In this document: in pieces, positions 7,715 to 15,893 of the stretch
How the letters are laid out: each line of letters starts with the position of its first letter
Position numbering within the stretch: position 1 is the first letter of the stretch
DNA from: Methylocystis suflitae
GTDB taxonomy: Bacteria > Pseudomonadota > Alphaproteobacteria > Rhizobiales > Beijerinckiaceae
DNA length: 33,732 nt
Reading direction: 5' to 3'
NCBI RefSeq assembly: GCF_024448135.1
Contig: NZ_JAMRYX010000150.1
Location: 1 to 33,732 of the forward strand
Translations under genes and position numbers: made by a program
The notes under the pieces: model-generated
Seen by the model: only the letters and a program-made list of their open reading frames with translations
Told to the model about the DNA's origin: nothing
The model's database searches: none

Positions 7715-8361
7715 CCGCCCTTGCGCTTTTTCTCGGCCACGGGCTTTTCTGCGCCCTGGGTAAAGCCGACCAGAATCTCGTAATCGTCCTGGGCGCGCGG
7801 GCTCATGAGAGGCACCGTGAACGGATCGGCGATGACTTGAAATTCGCCGCGCGCGGCGCCTTTTGGGATTGACGCGTTAACGCGATAGATCTTCGAGGCG
7901 ACGAGCGTATCGTCTTTCAGACGGCGAATCGCCACCCGCAGATTGGCGCCAAAGGCGCCGGGCTGACCGAGCGCGCCGAGCACGGCGGAGCCTTCGAGAC
8001 CCACTCTGATCGTCAGACGATCGCCCTCGACCACGCATTCGCGCGCCGTTTCGCCAAGCGAAAGCTGATAGCGCACATTGGCGCCGTCGGCGTCCGGCGG
8101 CGAGCGCAGCATGGCCGCGCCGCTTTCAACGAAGACCTCGGGACAATCTGGCGTCGCGCCGGGCGGCGCTGGCTGCCCTTCCTTTGGTTCGCCGCCGCCG
8201 AAGATGCTAGGCACGCGAAGCCTCGGGAGTTCGAACGCCGCCGCCACGGGCGTGAGCGCGATGGACGCTGAAACGACAATCGCCAGGCGACTCCGCGCAG
8301 TTCTAAGGGGTTTGCCCCTCAGGCGCTTCGTGCAAACGTTACGGCAGCTTTGCGAATCCAT
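7711..8361 (-). CDS. Exported protein of unknown function
   Basis: I do not recognise a family. The 216-residue product has a basic N-terminus and then a hydrophobic stretch (about residues 26-41, LAIVVSASIALTPVAAA) that looks like a signal peptide. It continues with a Gly/Pro-rich linker (about 53-71) and a likely beta-rich C-terminal domain ending in a lysine-rich tail. Two cysteines (in DCPEVFVES and RECVVEG) could form a disulfide. It overlaps the upstream IalB-family gene by 23 bases, so the two are probably co-transcribed and translationally coupled. No alternative Met start exists downstream before the signal sequence. Confidence 0.75.
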   Translation of the reverse strand: MDSQSCRNVCTKRLRGKPLRTARSRLAIVVSASIALTPVAAAFELPRLRVPSIFGGGEPKEGQPAPPGATPDCPEVFVESGAAMLRSPPDADGANVRYQLSLGETARECVVEGDRLTIRVGLEGSAVLGALGQPGAFGANLRVAIRRLKDDTLVASKIYRVNASIPKGAARGEFQVIADPFTVPLMSPRAQDDYEILVGFTQGAEKPVAEKKRKGG

Positions 8362-8875
8362 CCTTGAATCCCTGCAGAGTCAGCGGCAATCCTATGCCTT
8401 CTTCCGGAACCTGGTGAATGATGAAGGTCGCGGTCTTGCCGCTCTTCAGCTGATCGATGAGCTTGTCGTCCATCATCACCTCGGCGACGCAGCCCGTCGG
8501 CAGACATTTGACGAAGCCGGCGCGGCCGACGTCGGCTTGGTCGATTTTTAAGCCGAGCCCGTTAGGCAGGAGCACGCCGAGCGGCGCGATCACGCGCAGC
8601 AGACGGCTCTTGCCGTCGCTCGTCTTCAAGACGATGACGACGAGATTGACGTTGCTTTTATCCTCGGCGACGACGCTCTGAATCAGCGCGCATTGTTCCG
8701 CGGCCGCGCCTGGGGGCTTTTCGCAGCGCATTTCCCAATCGCCGAATTTGGACTTGGCGGGGCCGCCCTGCGCATGGCTCGCGTTGGCGCTGAGTCCGAG
8801 CAACAGCAATGAGGCCGCCGCCGCGACCTGATGTCGCAACAGGCGACGCGTTTTCGCAGCGCGCAAGGGCTTCAT
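8339..8875 (-). CDS. Invasion-associated locus B (IalB) family protein
   Basis: A 178-residue exported protein: signal peptide about residues 1-36 (LLLLGLSANASHAQ), then the family core FGDWEMRCEK with C51, C62 followed by ALIQS, and a second Cys pair in FVKCLPTGCVAE. IalB proteins are small periplasmic beta-rich proteins of alphaproteobacteria. The name comes from Bartonella erythrocyte invasion, but free-living species carry several copies with unknown roles. I chose the ATG at 8875 (MKPLRAAKTRR), which places a normal signal peptide at the N-terminus; the frame extends to 8911. It is the first gene of a two-gene minus-strand operon, divergent from ctaC. Confidence 0.85.
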   Translation of the reverse strand: MKPLRAAKTRRLLRHQVAAAASLLLLGLSANASHAQGGPAKSKFGDWEMRCEKPPGAAAEQCALIQSVVAEDKSNVNLVVIVLKTSDGKSRLLRVIAPLGVLLPNGLGLKIDQADVGRAGFVKCLPTGCVAEVMMDDKLIDQLKSGKTATFIIHQVPEEGIGLPLTLQGFKDGFAKLP

Positions 8876-9202
8876 GATGGCTCCTGGCGGACGGCTCCGT
8901 GGCCGTTCCAATTTCGTGACGCGGGGAAAGTGGCCGGTCGCCTCGGGCCATCCCGCGCGACAGGCCGTTGCCTATCAAATGGACTTCACCTGTCAAGGCC
9001 GCCGGCATTCGCGCCGCATTGTTTGGCAAACCCTTTGACGCGACGATTTGTCTGTCGAATCTGGCGTTGCAACAATTGCGCGGACCGACGGTTTGTGATT
9101 GAACCGGCCGACTACCGAGCGGGGCGGGCTTTGGGCGGGCTGCGCACGGAAATCACAAAAAGAACAATGACTGTCTGGCGAAGGGTTCGAAAGGCGGCTT
9201 TA
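8876..9202. other. Divergent intergenic region between IalB-family gene and ctaC
   Basis: About 327 bases with no credible gene; frames open on the plus strand are arginine-rich and lack family features. It should hold the promoters of both the exported-protein pair (see 8969-8996) and the oxidase operon. For the oxidase, TTGACG at 9035-9040 could be a -35, but I see no good -10 after it. Confidence 0.5.
8969..8996 (-). promoter_or_regulatory. Candidate promoter of the IalB-family operon
   Basis: On the minus strand a perfect TTGACA (8991-8996) is followed after 16 bases by TAGGCA (8969-8974), about 95 bases before the start codon at 8875. The -35 is strong and the -10 weak. Confidence 0.4.
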
Positions 9203-10066
9203 ATGTTTAACGTCAATCGACAGATGCTGACACGTGGCGCATTGGCGGCCGCCGTGGCGATTCCCGCGACTATGTTCGCCGGCTTCGCCCTCGCACAAGT
9301 TGAAGGGCAGCCCACGCCGGGCGGCCTTGGCCTGCCGAACATGGTCACGCCGGTCGGCCTGGGAACTCAGCAATTCTACAACATGGTGCTGATGCCGATC
9401 ATTTCGTTCATCGCGCTCTTCGTTCTGGGCCTGCTGGTCTATGTCAGCTATCGCTTCAACGAGCAGAAGAACCCGATTCCTTCGAAGCTGACGCACAATA
9501 CGCCGCTCGAAATCGTCTGGACCTTGATTCCGGTTCTGATCCTTCTGTTCATCTCCGTTCCGTCGCTGCGACTGCTGGCGGAGCAGGTTGAGGTGCCGGA
9601 GGCGTCCGTCACGATCAAAGTGACCGGCAACCAGTGGTATTGGTCCTATAAATATCCCGAGGATCAGGGCGGCGGCTTTGGCTTCGACCAGATGCTGAAG
9701 CCGGAATCCGAACTCCAGCCCGGCGATCTTCGTCTGCTGTCCGTCGATAATGAGGCGCTTGTGCCGGTCAATGAGGTCATCGCCGTGCACGTCACGTCGA
9801 ATGACGTCATCCACGCGTTCGGCGTCCCTTCGTTCGGCGTTCGCATGGACGCGATCCCCGGTCGTTTGAACCAGACATGGTTCAAGATCGAGAAGGAAGG
9901 CGTCTACTACGGGCAGTGCTTCTTCATCTGCGGCAAGGATCACGCCTATATGCCGATCGTGATCCGCGCGGTCAGCCGCGAGAAATACAATGAGTGGCTT
10001 GCGCAGGCGAAGCAGAAGTTCGCCGGCGCCGACTCGCGTGTGCGGGTCGCCGCCGAAAGCCACTGA
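9203..10066 (+). CDS. ctaC: Cytochrome c oxidase subunit II
   Basis: A 287-residue aa3-oxidase subunit that takes electrons from cytochrome c through CuA. Order: signal peptide (1-31, ending FAGFALAQ), two membrane helices (about 60-83 and 102-124), the WYW cytochrome c entry motif (NQWYWSY, 143-149), then the cupredoxin domain. CuA ligands H204, C239, C243, H247 and M250 are all present. However, the loop reads C-F-F-I-C where the family has C-S-E-[IL]-C. The missing Glu normally ligates CuA through its backbone and the Mg2+ between subunits I and II through its side chain. ATG 9203 gives a clean signal peptide; ATG 9167 is possible. It is first in the oxidase operon. Confidence 0.96.
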   Translation: MFNVNRQMLTRGALAAAVAIPATMFAGFALAQVEGQPTPGGLGLPNMVTPVGLGTQQFYNMVLMPIISFIALFVLGLLVYVSYRFNEQKNPIPSKLTHNTPLEIVWTLIPVLILLFISVPSLRLLAEQVEVPEASVTIKVTGNQWYWSYKYPEDQGGGFGFDQMLKPESELQPGDLRLLSVDNEALVPVNEVIAVHVTSNDVIHAFGVPSFGVRMDAIPGRLNQTWFKIEKEGVYYGQCFFICGKDHAYMPIVIRAVSREKYNEWLAQAKQKFAGADSRVRVAAESH

Positions 10067-10122
10067 ATAGCCGCTGAAACGAGACGCAACGGAACACAAT
10101 AGTCTTTCTAAGGAACATGACG

Positions 10123-11784
10123 ATGGCGAGTTCGACGATGGCCGGGGCGCATGATCATCCGAGGGGTTTGCGCCGCTTCCTCTTCTCCACCAACCACAAA
10201 GACATCGGCACGCTCTACATCATCCTTGGTTCGATCGGCGGCGTCATCGGCTTCCTGCTGTCGCTCGGCATGCGGCTCGAGCTGGCGTATCCGGGCGTGC
10301 AGATTTTTCCGGGGCTTGCGGAACTGCTGCAGGGCGCCGATCCGTCGATGGCGCTGGATGCGGGCAAGAACCTCTACAACGTGTTCATCACGGTCCACGG
10401 CGTGCTCATGATCTTCTTCATGGCCATGCCGATCCTCATCGGCGGCTTCGGCAACTGGTTCGTGCCGATCATGATCGGCGCGCCGGATATGGCCTTCCCG
10501 CGCCTCAACAACATTTCATTCTGGCTGCTCGTCTCCTCGCTCGTGCTCGCCGTCATTTCGATGTTCGTCGAGGGCGCGCCGGGCATGAAGGGCTTCGGCG
10601 GCGGCTGGACCTTCTATCCTCCGCTGTCGTCGAACACCGGCTCGCCCGGCCCGGCGATGGATTTCGTGATCCTGGCGCTGCATCTCGCCGGCGCGTCGTC
10701 GATCCTTGGCGCGATCAACTTCATCACGACGATCTTCAACATGCGCGCGCCGGGCATGACGCTGCACAAAATGCCGCTGTTCGTGTGGTCGATCCTCGTG
10801 ACCGCCTTCCTGCTGCTGCTCGTGCTGCCGGTGCTTGCGGGCTGCGTGACGATGCTGCTCACCGACCGTAACTTCGGCACGATGTTCTATGACCCGGCGG
10901 GCGGCGGCGATCCGCTGCTATTCCAGCATCTGTTGTGGTTCTTCGGCCATCCGGAAGTTTACATCGTCATTCTTCCCGGGTTCGGCATCATCAGCCAGAT
11001 CGTGTCGACCTTCTCGAAAAAGCCGGTGTTTGGCTATCTCGGCATGGCCTACGCCATGGTCTCCATTGGCGTGCTCGGCAGCATCGTGTGGGCGCACCAC
11101 ATGTATACGGTTGGCATGTCGCTCAACGCGCAGCGCTACTTCACGCTGGCGACCATGGTGATCGCGGTGCCGACCGGCATCAAGATCTTCTCCTGGATCG
11201 CCACGATGTGGGGCGGCTCGATCTCGTTCCGCGCGCCGATGGTCTGGGCGATCGGCTTCATCTTCGTGTTCACGATGGGCGGCATCACCGGCGTCGTGCT
11301 CGCCAACGCCAGCGCCGACAAGCAGTTCCACGAGGGCTACTATGTCGTCGCGCACTTCCACTACACGCTGTCGCTCGGCGCGGTCTTCGCGCTCTATGCG
11401 GGGTTCTATTACTGGTTCCCCAAAATGACCGGCTACATGTATTCGGAGACTCTGGCCAAGGCGAACTTCTGGCTGCTGTTCATCGGCGTCAACGTCGTCT
11501 TCTTTCCGCAGCACTTCCTCGGACTGGGCGGGATGCCGCGTCGCTACATCGACTATCCGGACGCTTACGCGCTGTGGAATCTGGTGTCGTCCTCCGGCAT
11601 GATCTTCGTCACGCTCTCGCTGGTCGTCTGGTTCTACGCGATCATTGAGGCCTTCATGAAGAAGCGGCTGGCTGGCGCTAATCCCTGGGGCGTGGGCGCA
11701 ACGACGCTGGAATGGACTCTGTCGTCGCCGCCGCCCTTCCATCAGTTCCAGGTTCTGCCGCGGATCACCGGGGCGAGCCGGTAA
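10123..11784 (+). CDS. ctaD: Cytochrome c oxidase subunit I (aa3-type, A1)
   Basis: A 553-residue catalytic subunit with 12 membrane helices. From this start, residue numbers match those commonly used for Paracoccus: CuB ligands H276, H325 and H326, the cross-linked Y280 and proton-channel E278 in GHPEVY, K-channel K354, haem a3 ligand H411 and haem a ligands H92 and H413. The D-channel entrance ([12 protein letters not shown]) is intact, so this is an A1-type proton pump. The Mg2+-site motif is H403-E404-G-Y-Y where the family has H-D-T-Y-Y, an Asp-to-Glu change. ATG 10123 is preferred over 10117 because AAGGA then lies at a normal distance. Confidence 0.97.
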   Translation: MASSTMAGAHDHPRGLRRFLFSTNHKDIGTLYIILGSIGGVIGFLLSLGMRLELAYPGVQIFPGLAELLQGADPSMALDAGKNLYNVFITVHGVLMIFFMAMPILIGGFGNWFVPIMIGAPDMAFPRLNNISFWLLVSSLVLAVISMFVEGAPGMKGFGGGWTFYPPLSSNTGSPGPAMDFVILALHLAGASSILGAINFITTIFNMRAPGMTLHKMPLFVWSILVTAFLLLLVLPVLAGCVTMLLTDRNFGTMFYDPAGGGDPLLFQHLLWFFGHPEVYIVILPGFGIISQIVSTFSKKPVFGYLGMAYAMVSIGVLGSIVWAHHMYTVGMSLNAQRYFTLATMVIAVPTGIKIFSWIATMWGGSISFRAPMVWAIGFIFVFTMGGITGVVLANASADKQFHEGYYVVAHFHYTLSLGAVFALYAGFYYWFPKMTGYMYSETLAKANFWLLFIGVNVVFFPQHFLGLGGMPRRYIDYPDAYALWNLVSSSGMIFVTLSLVVWFYAIIEAFMKKRLAGANPWGVGATTLEWTLSSPPPFHQFQVLPRITGASR

Positions 11785-11793
11785 TAAACGAAG

Positions 11794-11820
11794 CGTCGGC
11801 GCGAAGAGCTCGCGCCGACG
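11794..11820. other. Strong hairpin between ctaD and ctaB
   Basis: An 11-base-pair perfect stem (11794-11804 with 11810-11820) and a 5-base loop lie ten bases after the ctaD stop. There is no T tract, so this is better read as a processing or mRNA-stabilising structure than as an intrinsic terminator. It could let subunit I mRNA outlast that of the assembly genes. Confidence 0.55.
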
Positions 11821-11897
11821 ATGCAAGCCGGCGCCGGCGAGCAATGACTCGGCTCTTCTGCGCCCGCCTCAGCGGCCAAGGTTCTGAGTGAAACGCC

Positions 11898-12830
11898 ATG
11901 AGCGACGCATCCTATCTGCACGACGAACAGGCTCCGCGCATCTCGGTCGCGTCGCCATCCGACTATTTCGCGCTGCTCAAGCCGCGCGTGATGTCGCTCG
12001 TCGTGTTCACCGCGCTCGCCGGTCTGTTGCTCGCGCCGACTCCGCCGCATCCGCTGATCGGCTTTGCTTCGCTCCTGGCGATCGCCGTTGGGGCCGGCGC
12101 TTCCGGCGCGCTCAACATGTGGTACGACGCCGATATCGACGCGCTGATGACGCGCACGCGCAAGCGGCCAATTCCCGCCGGTCGCCTCGATCCCGAAACG
12201 GCGCTCGCCTTTGGCCTCGTGCTGGCGACGCTGTCGGTCTTTACGCTCGGCTATGTCGCGAACTGGTTTGCCGCCGCGCTGCTCGCCTTCACCATTCTTT
12301 TCTATGTCGTGATCTATACGATGTGGTTGAAGCGCTGGACGCCGATGAACATCGTCATCGGCGGCGCCGCCGGCGCGCTTCCGCCGATGGTCGGCTATGC
12401 CGCCGCGACGGGCGAGATCAGTCTTGCGAGCGTCGTGCTCTTTGCGATCATCTTCATCTGGACGCCGCCGCATTTCTGGTCGCTCGCCTTGCTGAGAAGC
12501 GAGGACTACGCCCGCGCCGGCGTGCCGATGCTGCCCAATGTCGCGGGCGAAGACCGCACGCGTCTCGAAATCCTGATTTATGCGCTGGCGCTCGCGCCGC
12601 TTGGCGTTGCGCCATGGCTGTTGGGTTTCGCCTCGCTCACCTATGGTCTCGTCTCGATCGGCTGCGGGATTGCGCTCGTCGGCGGAGCTGCGGCGGTCTT
12701 CAAGCAGCGTGAAGGCGATGCGGCGCGTCTCGCCGCCCGCCGGATGTTTTTGTTCTCCATCCTCTATCTGTTCCTGCTGTTCCTGGTCCTCGTCGTCGAG
12801 CAGACGGCGCATATCTTTGCGCTGATCTAG
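11898..12830 (+). CDS. ctaB: Protohaem IX farnesyltransferase (haem O synthase)
   Basis: A 310-residue UbiA-family membrane prenyltransferase that adds a farnesyl group to haem b, giving haem O, the precursor of haem A needed by the aa3 oxidase. The first Asp-rich motif N73-x3-D77-x3-D81 ([12 protein letters not shown]) followed by [11 protein letters not shown] is diagnostic. The second conserved loop is [19 protein letters not shown] (about 199-217). Nine hydrophobic segments are apparent. The start at 11898 follows about 110 bases of spacer after ctaD, containing a strong hairpin. It belongs to the oxidase biogenesis set with the coxF-like gene, ctaG and SURF1. Confidence 0.96.
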   Translation: MSDASYLHDEQAPRISVASPSDYFALLKPRVMSLVVFTALAGLLLAPTPPHPLIGFASLLAIAVGAGASGALNMWYDADIDALMTRTRKRPIPAGRLDPETALAFGLVLATLSVFTLGYVANWFAAALLAFTILFYVVIYTMWLKRWTPMNIVIGGAAGALPPMVGYAAATGEISLASVVLFAIIFIWTPPHFWSLALLRSEDYARAGVPMLPNVAGEDRTRLEILIYALALAPLGVAPWLLGFASLTYGLVSIGCGIALVGGAAAVFKQREGDAARLAARRMFLFSILYLFLLFLVLVVEQTAHIFALI

Positions 12831-12875
12831 GCGGCCAAGCGAATGGTGAACGAAATGATCGATGCAGGAGACAAG

Positions 12876-13052
12876 ATGAAAGAGCGCGCGAGCTTATTCG
12901 ACCGGTCAGGAGTCGTTCTGACCGAAGAGCAGGCGCGCAGCCGCCGCGCGCGCAACATCGCGATCGGCGTGACGATCGCGCTTCTCGCTGTGCTGTTCTA
13001 CGCCGTCACGCTCGTGAAGTTTGGCGCCGCCATCGTCAATCGGACGATCTGA
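12876..13052 (+). CDS. Small single-helix protein, CoxF-like
   Basis: A 58-residue protein with a charged N-terminus (LTEEQARSRRARN) and one membrane helix (NIAIGVTIALLAVLFYAVTLV). Small proteins of this kind occupy the same slot between ctaB and ctaG in many rhizobia and are sometimes called CoxF; a role in oxidase assembly is inferred from position only. ATG 12876 has AGGAG five bases upstream, so I prefer it to ATG 12843, which would add 11 residues. The next gene begins two bases after its stop, which implies translational coupling to ctaG. Confidence 0.8.
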   Translation: MKERASLFDRSGVVLTEEQARSRRARNIAIGVTIALLAVLFYAVTLVKFGAAIVNRTI

Positions 13053-13054
13053 CC

Positions 13055-13648
13055 ATGAACGCGCCGGCGCCTCGTTCACGCAAACGCCCGCGGATGATCG
13101 CGGCGGCGCTGGTCGTGGGCACGGCGGCGATGCTCGGCTTGTCTTTCGCTTCGGTTCCGCTGTACCGGGCCTTTTGCGCCGCGACCGGCTTTGGCGGCAT
13201 GCCGAGGACGGATGTCGCCGGCGCGCCGTCCCCCGGCGAGCGCATGCTCACCGTGCGCTTCGACGCCAATGTCGCCCGCGATCTGCCGTGGCGGTTCGAG
13301 CCGGAGGTCGCCAAGATCTCGTTGCGCACCGGCGAGACGAAAACCGTCTATTACAAGGTCGCCAATCTCTCTGATCGCGCGACCAGCGGCCAGGCGGCCT
13401 ACAATGTCACGCCCGGTCAGGCCGGCGCCTTCTTCGTCAAGGTCGCCTGCTTCTGCTTCGAGGAGAAGCGGCTCGGACCGCACGAGGCCGAGGAATGGCC
13501 GGTGGTTTTCTATCTCGATCCCGCTCTTGAGCGCGAAGAAGGCATGCGCGGCGTTCGCGAGATCACGCTTTCCTACACGTTCTTCGCCATTAAGGATTCC
13601 ACGGCGGCGAAGACGAGCGAGACGGCGATCGCAAAGCCGAAGGGTTGA
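13055..13648 (+). CDS. ctaG: Cytochrome c oxidase assembly protein CtaG (Cox11)
   Basis: A 197-residue copper chaperone that delivers Cu to the CuB site of subunit I. It has one N-terminal membrane helix (about residues 14-33), the conserved VPLYRAFCAATGFGG segment with C41, and a periplasmic immunoglobulin-like domain carrying the copper motif C132-F-C134-F. The family's YNVTP and PVVFYLDP stretches are also present. It starts two bases after the CoxF-like gene and precedes ctaE. A possible 8-bp stem (13653-13660 with 13668-13675) follows the stop. Confidence 0.96.
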   Translation: MNAPAPRSRKRPRMIAAALVVGTAAMLGLSFASVPLYRAFCAATGFGGMPRTDVAGAPSPGERMLTVRFDANVARDLPWRFEPEVAKISLRTGETKTVYYKVANLSDRATSGQAAYNVTPGQAGAFFVKVACFCFEEKRLGPHEAEEWPVVFYLDPALEREEGMRGVREITLSYTFFAIKDSTAAKTSETAIAKPKG

Positions 13649-13724
13649 CTGCGCCGCGCGACTTGACCGCGCGGCAAACTAGGGGACTGGCCGGTACCGC
13701 CGGCCGATGACAAGGAAGAGCAAG

Positions 13725-14615
13725 ATGGCGGACGGACACGCGAAACCCGAACACGACTATCATCTGGTCGATCCGAGTCCGTGGCCGATCGTGGGCGCGC
13801 TCGCCGCGCTCATCACGGCGATCGGCGCGGTCATGTGGATGGCGCAGCACAAGGGCGCGCCGATCGGCGGCATGACCTTTGGCGGCACCGTGTTCTTTGT
13901 CGGCCTGGGCGGCGTTCTGCTCGTAATGTACGCGTGGTGGAGCGACATCATCCACGAAGCGAGCGTCGGGGGATTCCACTCGCCGGTCGTGCGGCTGCAT
14001 CATCGCTACGGCATGATCCTGTTCATCTTCTCGGAGGTGATGTTCTTCGTCGCCTGGTTCTGGGCGTTCTTCAATTCGGCGCTCTTCCCCGCCGATGCGG
14101 CGCAGGTTCTGCGCACCGAATTGTTCCAGGGCGTCTGGCCGCCCAAGGGCATGGAAGTGCTGAGCCCCTGGAAACTGCCGCTCCTCAATACGCTGATTCT
14201 GCTCAGCTCCGGCGCGACTCTGACCTGGGCCCATCACGGCCTTCTGGAGAATAAGCGCGACGTGTTGAAGAAGGGCTTGATCGCGACGATCGCGCTCGGC
14301 CTGCTGTTCACGACGATCCAGGCCTATGAATATCTCCACGCGCCTTTCGCCTTCGCCTTCGACCCGGCGAAGCCGGCGGCGACGAATTACGGCTCGACCT
14401 TTTTCATGGCGACCGGCTTCCACGGTTTCCACGTGATCGTCGGCACGATCTTCCTCATCGTCTGCCTGCTGCGCGTCTTCAAAGGCGCCTTCACGCCGGA
14501 CCAGCATTTGGGCTTCGAATTCGCCGCCTGGTACTGGCACTTCGTCGACGTCGTCTGGTTGTTTCTGTTCGCCTGCATTTACGTGTGGGGGAACTGGGGC
14601 GGGACAATGGAATAA
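13725..14615 (+). CDS. ctaE: Cytochrome c oxidase subunit III
   Basis: A 296-residue membrane subunit with seven helices that stabilises the oxidase and helps D-channel proton uptake. Family motifs include HHRYGMILFIFSEVMFFVAWFWAFF (conserved Glu in SEV), FTTIQAYEY, STFFMATGFHGFHVI and the C-terminal YWHFVDVVWLFLF. ATG 13725 (MADGHAKPEHDYH) is preferred because AGGAAG precedes it at normal distance; an in-frame ATG at 13707 would add six residues. It follows ctaG by about 76 bases that include small hairpins. Confidence 0.96.
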   Translation: MADGHAKPEHDYHLVDPSPWPIVGALAALITAIGAVMWMAQHKGAPIGGMTFGGTVFFVGLGGVLLVMYAWWSDIIHEASVGGFHSPVVRLHHRYGMILFIFSEVMFFVAWFWAFFNSALFPADAAQVLRTELFQGVWPPKGMEVLSPWKLPLLNTLILLSSGATLTWAHHGLLENKRDVLKKGLIATIALGLLFTTIQAYEYLHAPFAFAFDPAKPAATNYGSTFFMATGFHGFHVIVGTIFLIVCLLRVFKGAFTPDQHLGFEFAAWYWHFVDVVWLFLFACIYVWGNWGGTME

Positions 14616-14644
14616 GCGCGCGCCGGCGCCAGTTTGAACATTGG

Positions 14645-14674
14645 ACGGTCACGGGCGCGCCCGTGACCGTTTTC
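14645..14674 (+). terminator. 26-base perfect palindrome followed by TTTT
   Basis: Positions 14645-14670 form a perfect self-complementary sequence (ACGGTCACGGGCG and its complement), ending in GTTTTC. It lies 30 bases after ctaE and 18 before the DUF983 gene. As RNA it would fold into a long GC stem with a short T run, resembling a partial terminator or attenuator inside the oxidase cluster. A palindromic protein-binding site cannot be excluded. Confidence 0.5.
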
Positions 14675-14688
14675 GTTGGAGGACCAAC

Positions 14689-15066
14689 ATGTCACAAGAG
14701 CACGTCTATCCGCCCGTTTCGCTCTATGTCGACGGAATCCTCGGCAGATGTCCGCGCTGCGGCAAGGGCCATATGATCCGGGGCCTGCTGACCGTCGCGC
14801 CGACATGCGAGGTTTGCGGGCTCGATTTCGCCTTTGCCGACGCGGGCGACGGACCGGCGATCATCGTCATGACCGTCGTCGGCTTCGTCGCGATCGCGGT
14901 GCTGTGGTACGTCGAGGTGACATATCAGCCGCCCTATTGGGTGCACGCCGCCATCCTCGTGCCGCTGTCGGCGATTCTCTGCGTGGGGCTGCTGCGGCCG
15001 ATGAAGGGCCTGCTGATCGCCCTGCAATATTTCAACAAGGCTGAAGAAAGCCGCCATCAGTCGTGA
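14689..15066 (+). CDS. DUF983 small zinc-ribbon membrane protein
   Basis: A 125-residue protein with a zinc ribbon (C21-x2-C24 and C40-x2-C43), then two membrane helices (about 55-74 and 80-100). DUF983 proteins lie next to ctaE and SURF1 in most alphaproteobacterial oxidase clusters and probably help assemble or mature the enzyme; no mechanism is established. The start is fixed by GGAGGA five bases before ATG 14689. Its TGA overlaps the GTG start of the SURF1 gene, so the two are translationally coupled. Confidence 0.9.
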   Translation: MSQEHVYPPVSLYVDGILGRCPRCGKGHMIRGLLTVAPTCEVCGLDFAFADAGDGPAIIVMTVVGFVAIAVLWYVEVTYQPPYWVHAAILVPLSAILCVGLLRPMKGLLIALQYFNKAEESRHQS

Positions 15067-15800
15067 GCTCCGCCGTCCGCGCGCTTTTAGGGCCGGCGAT
15101 TGCGACGGCGTTGCTCTTTGCGCTGCTGGTCAGTCTGGGATTTTGGCAGGTGCGGCGGCTCGGCGAGAAAGAGGCGCTGATCGCGCGCGTCGAGCAGCGC
15201 GCCACACAGTCGCCGCAGCCGTTGCCGCCGCCTGACCGATGGGCGAGCCTTCGCACTGAGGATTACGACTTCATGCATGTGCGCGCGACGGGTCGTTTTA
15301 TCGGCGGCCGCGACGCGCTCGTCTTCGCCGCGCCGCCGGAGGGCGCGAGCCGAGAGCCGGGCTATTGGCTGCTTACGCCTTTCGCGCTGGCGTGCGGCGG
15401 CGTCGTGCTTGTCGACCGCGGATTTCTTCCAGCGTCAAAAGCCGATGACGCCGCCGTGCGCGCCGCCCCCTCCGGCGAAGCGACGCTTGTCGGATTGCTG
15501 CGCGCGCCGGAGCGCCGCAACCCGTTCACGCCCGCCGATCAGCCCGAGAAGGGCGTATTCTATGCGCGCGATCCCGCGGCGATCGCCAGCGCTCTCGGCT
15601 TAGCCGACGCCGCGCCTTTCGCGCTCGTCCTTGACGCGGCTCCCGCAGCGGGGTCGGATTGGCCGCGCCCGGTGGGGGGCGTTCCAACGATCGTTAATAA
15701 TCACTTCTCCTACGTCGTGACGTGGTTCGGCCTGTCGGTCGCGCTTCTCGTCGTTTTTGGGATCTACGCACGCGGCGTTCTTGCGCATGAGCGCATCTAG
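15063..15800 (+). CDS. SURF1 family cytochrome oxidase biogenesis protein
   Basis: A 245-residue protein with the SURF1 plan: an N-terminal membrane helix ending LGFWQVRRLGEK, a periplasmic domain with the family's GYWLLTPF and VDRGFLP segments, NHFSYVVTWFGL, and a second membrane helix at the C-terminus. SURF1 helps insert haem a into subunit I. It begins at GTG 15063, overlapping the DUF983 stop by four bases (GTGA). It is the last oxidase gene before thrC, which follows after about 94 bases. Confidence 0.93.
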   Translation: MSSAVRALLGPAIATALLFALLVSLGFWQVRRLGEKEALIARVEQRATQSPQPLPPPDRWASLRTEDYDFMHVRATGRFIGGRDALVFAAPPEGASREPGYWLLTPFALACGGVVLVDRGFLPASKADDAAVRAAPSGEATLVGLLRAPERRNPFTPADQPEKGVFYARDPAAIASALGLADAAPFALVLDAAPAAGSDWPRPVGGVPTIVNNHFSYVVTWFGLSVALLVVFGIYARGVLAHERI

Positions 15801-15893
15801 CGACCTCGGGCTTGCAGCGCTGTCGAATATGCTATGAAAAGCGCACTGACACGCGCGCGCGCGGCGCGCGCTCTTCCATCCATGGATTGACGG

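Noticed and set aside
9035-9063. Sigma70-type promoter for ctaC
   Set aside because: TTGACG is acceptable as a -35, but no convincing -10 lies 16-18 bases downstream.
11742-12812. 356-codon minus-strand frame antisense to ctaB
   Set aside because: Highly charged low-complexity shadow of a membrane protein gene.
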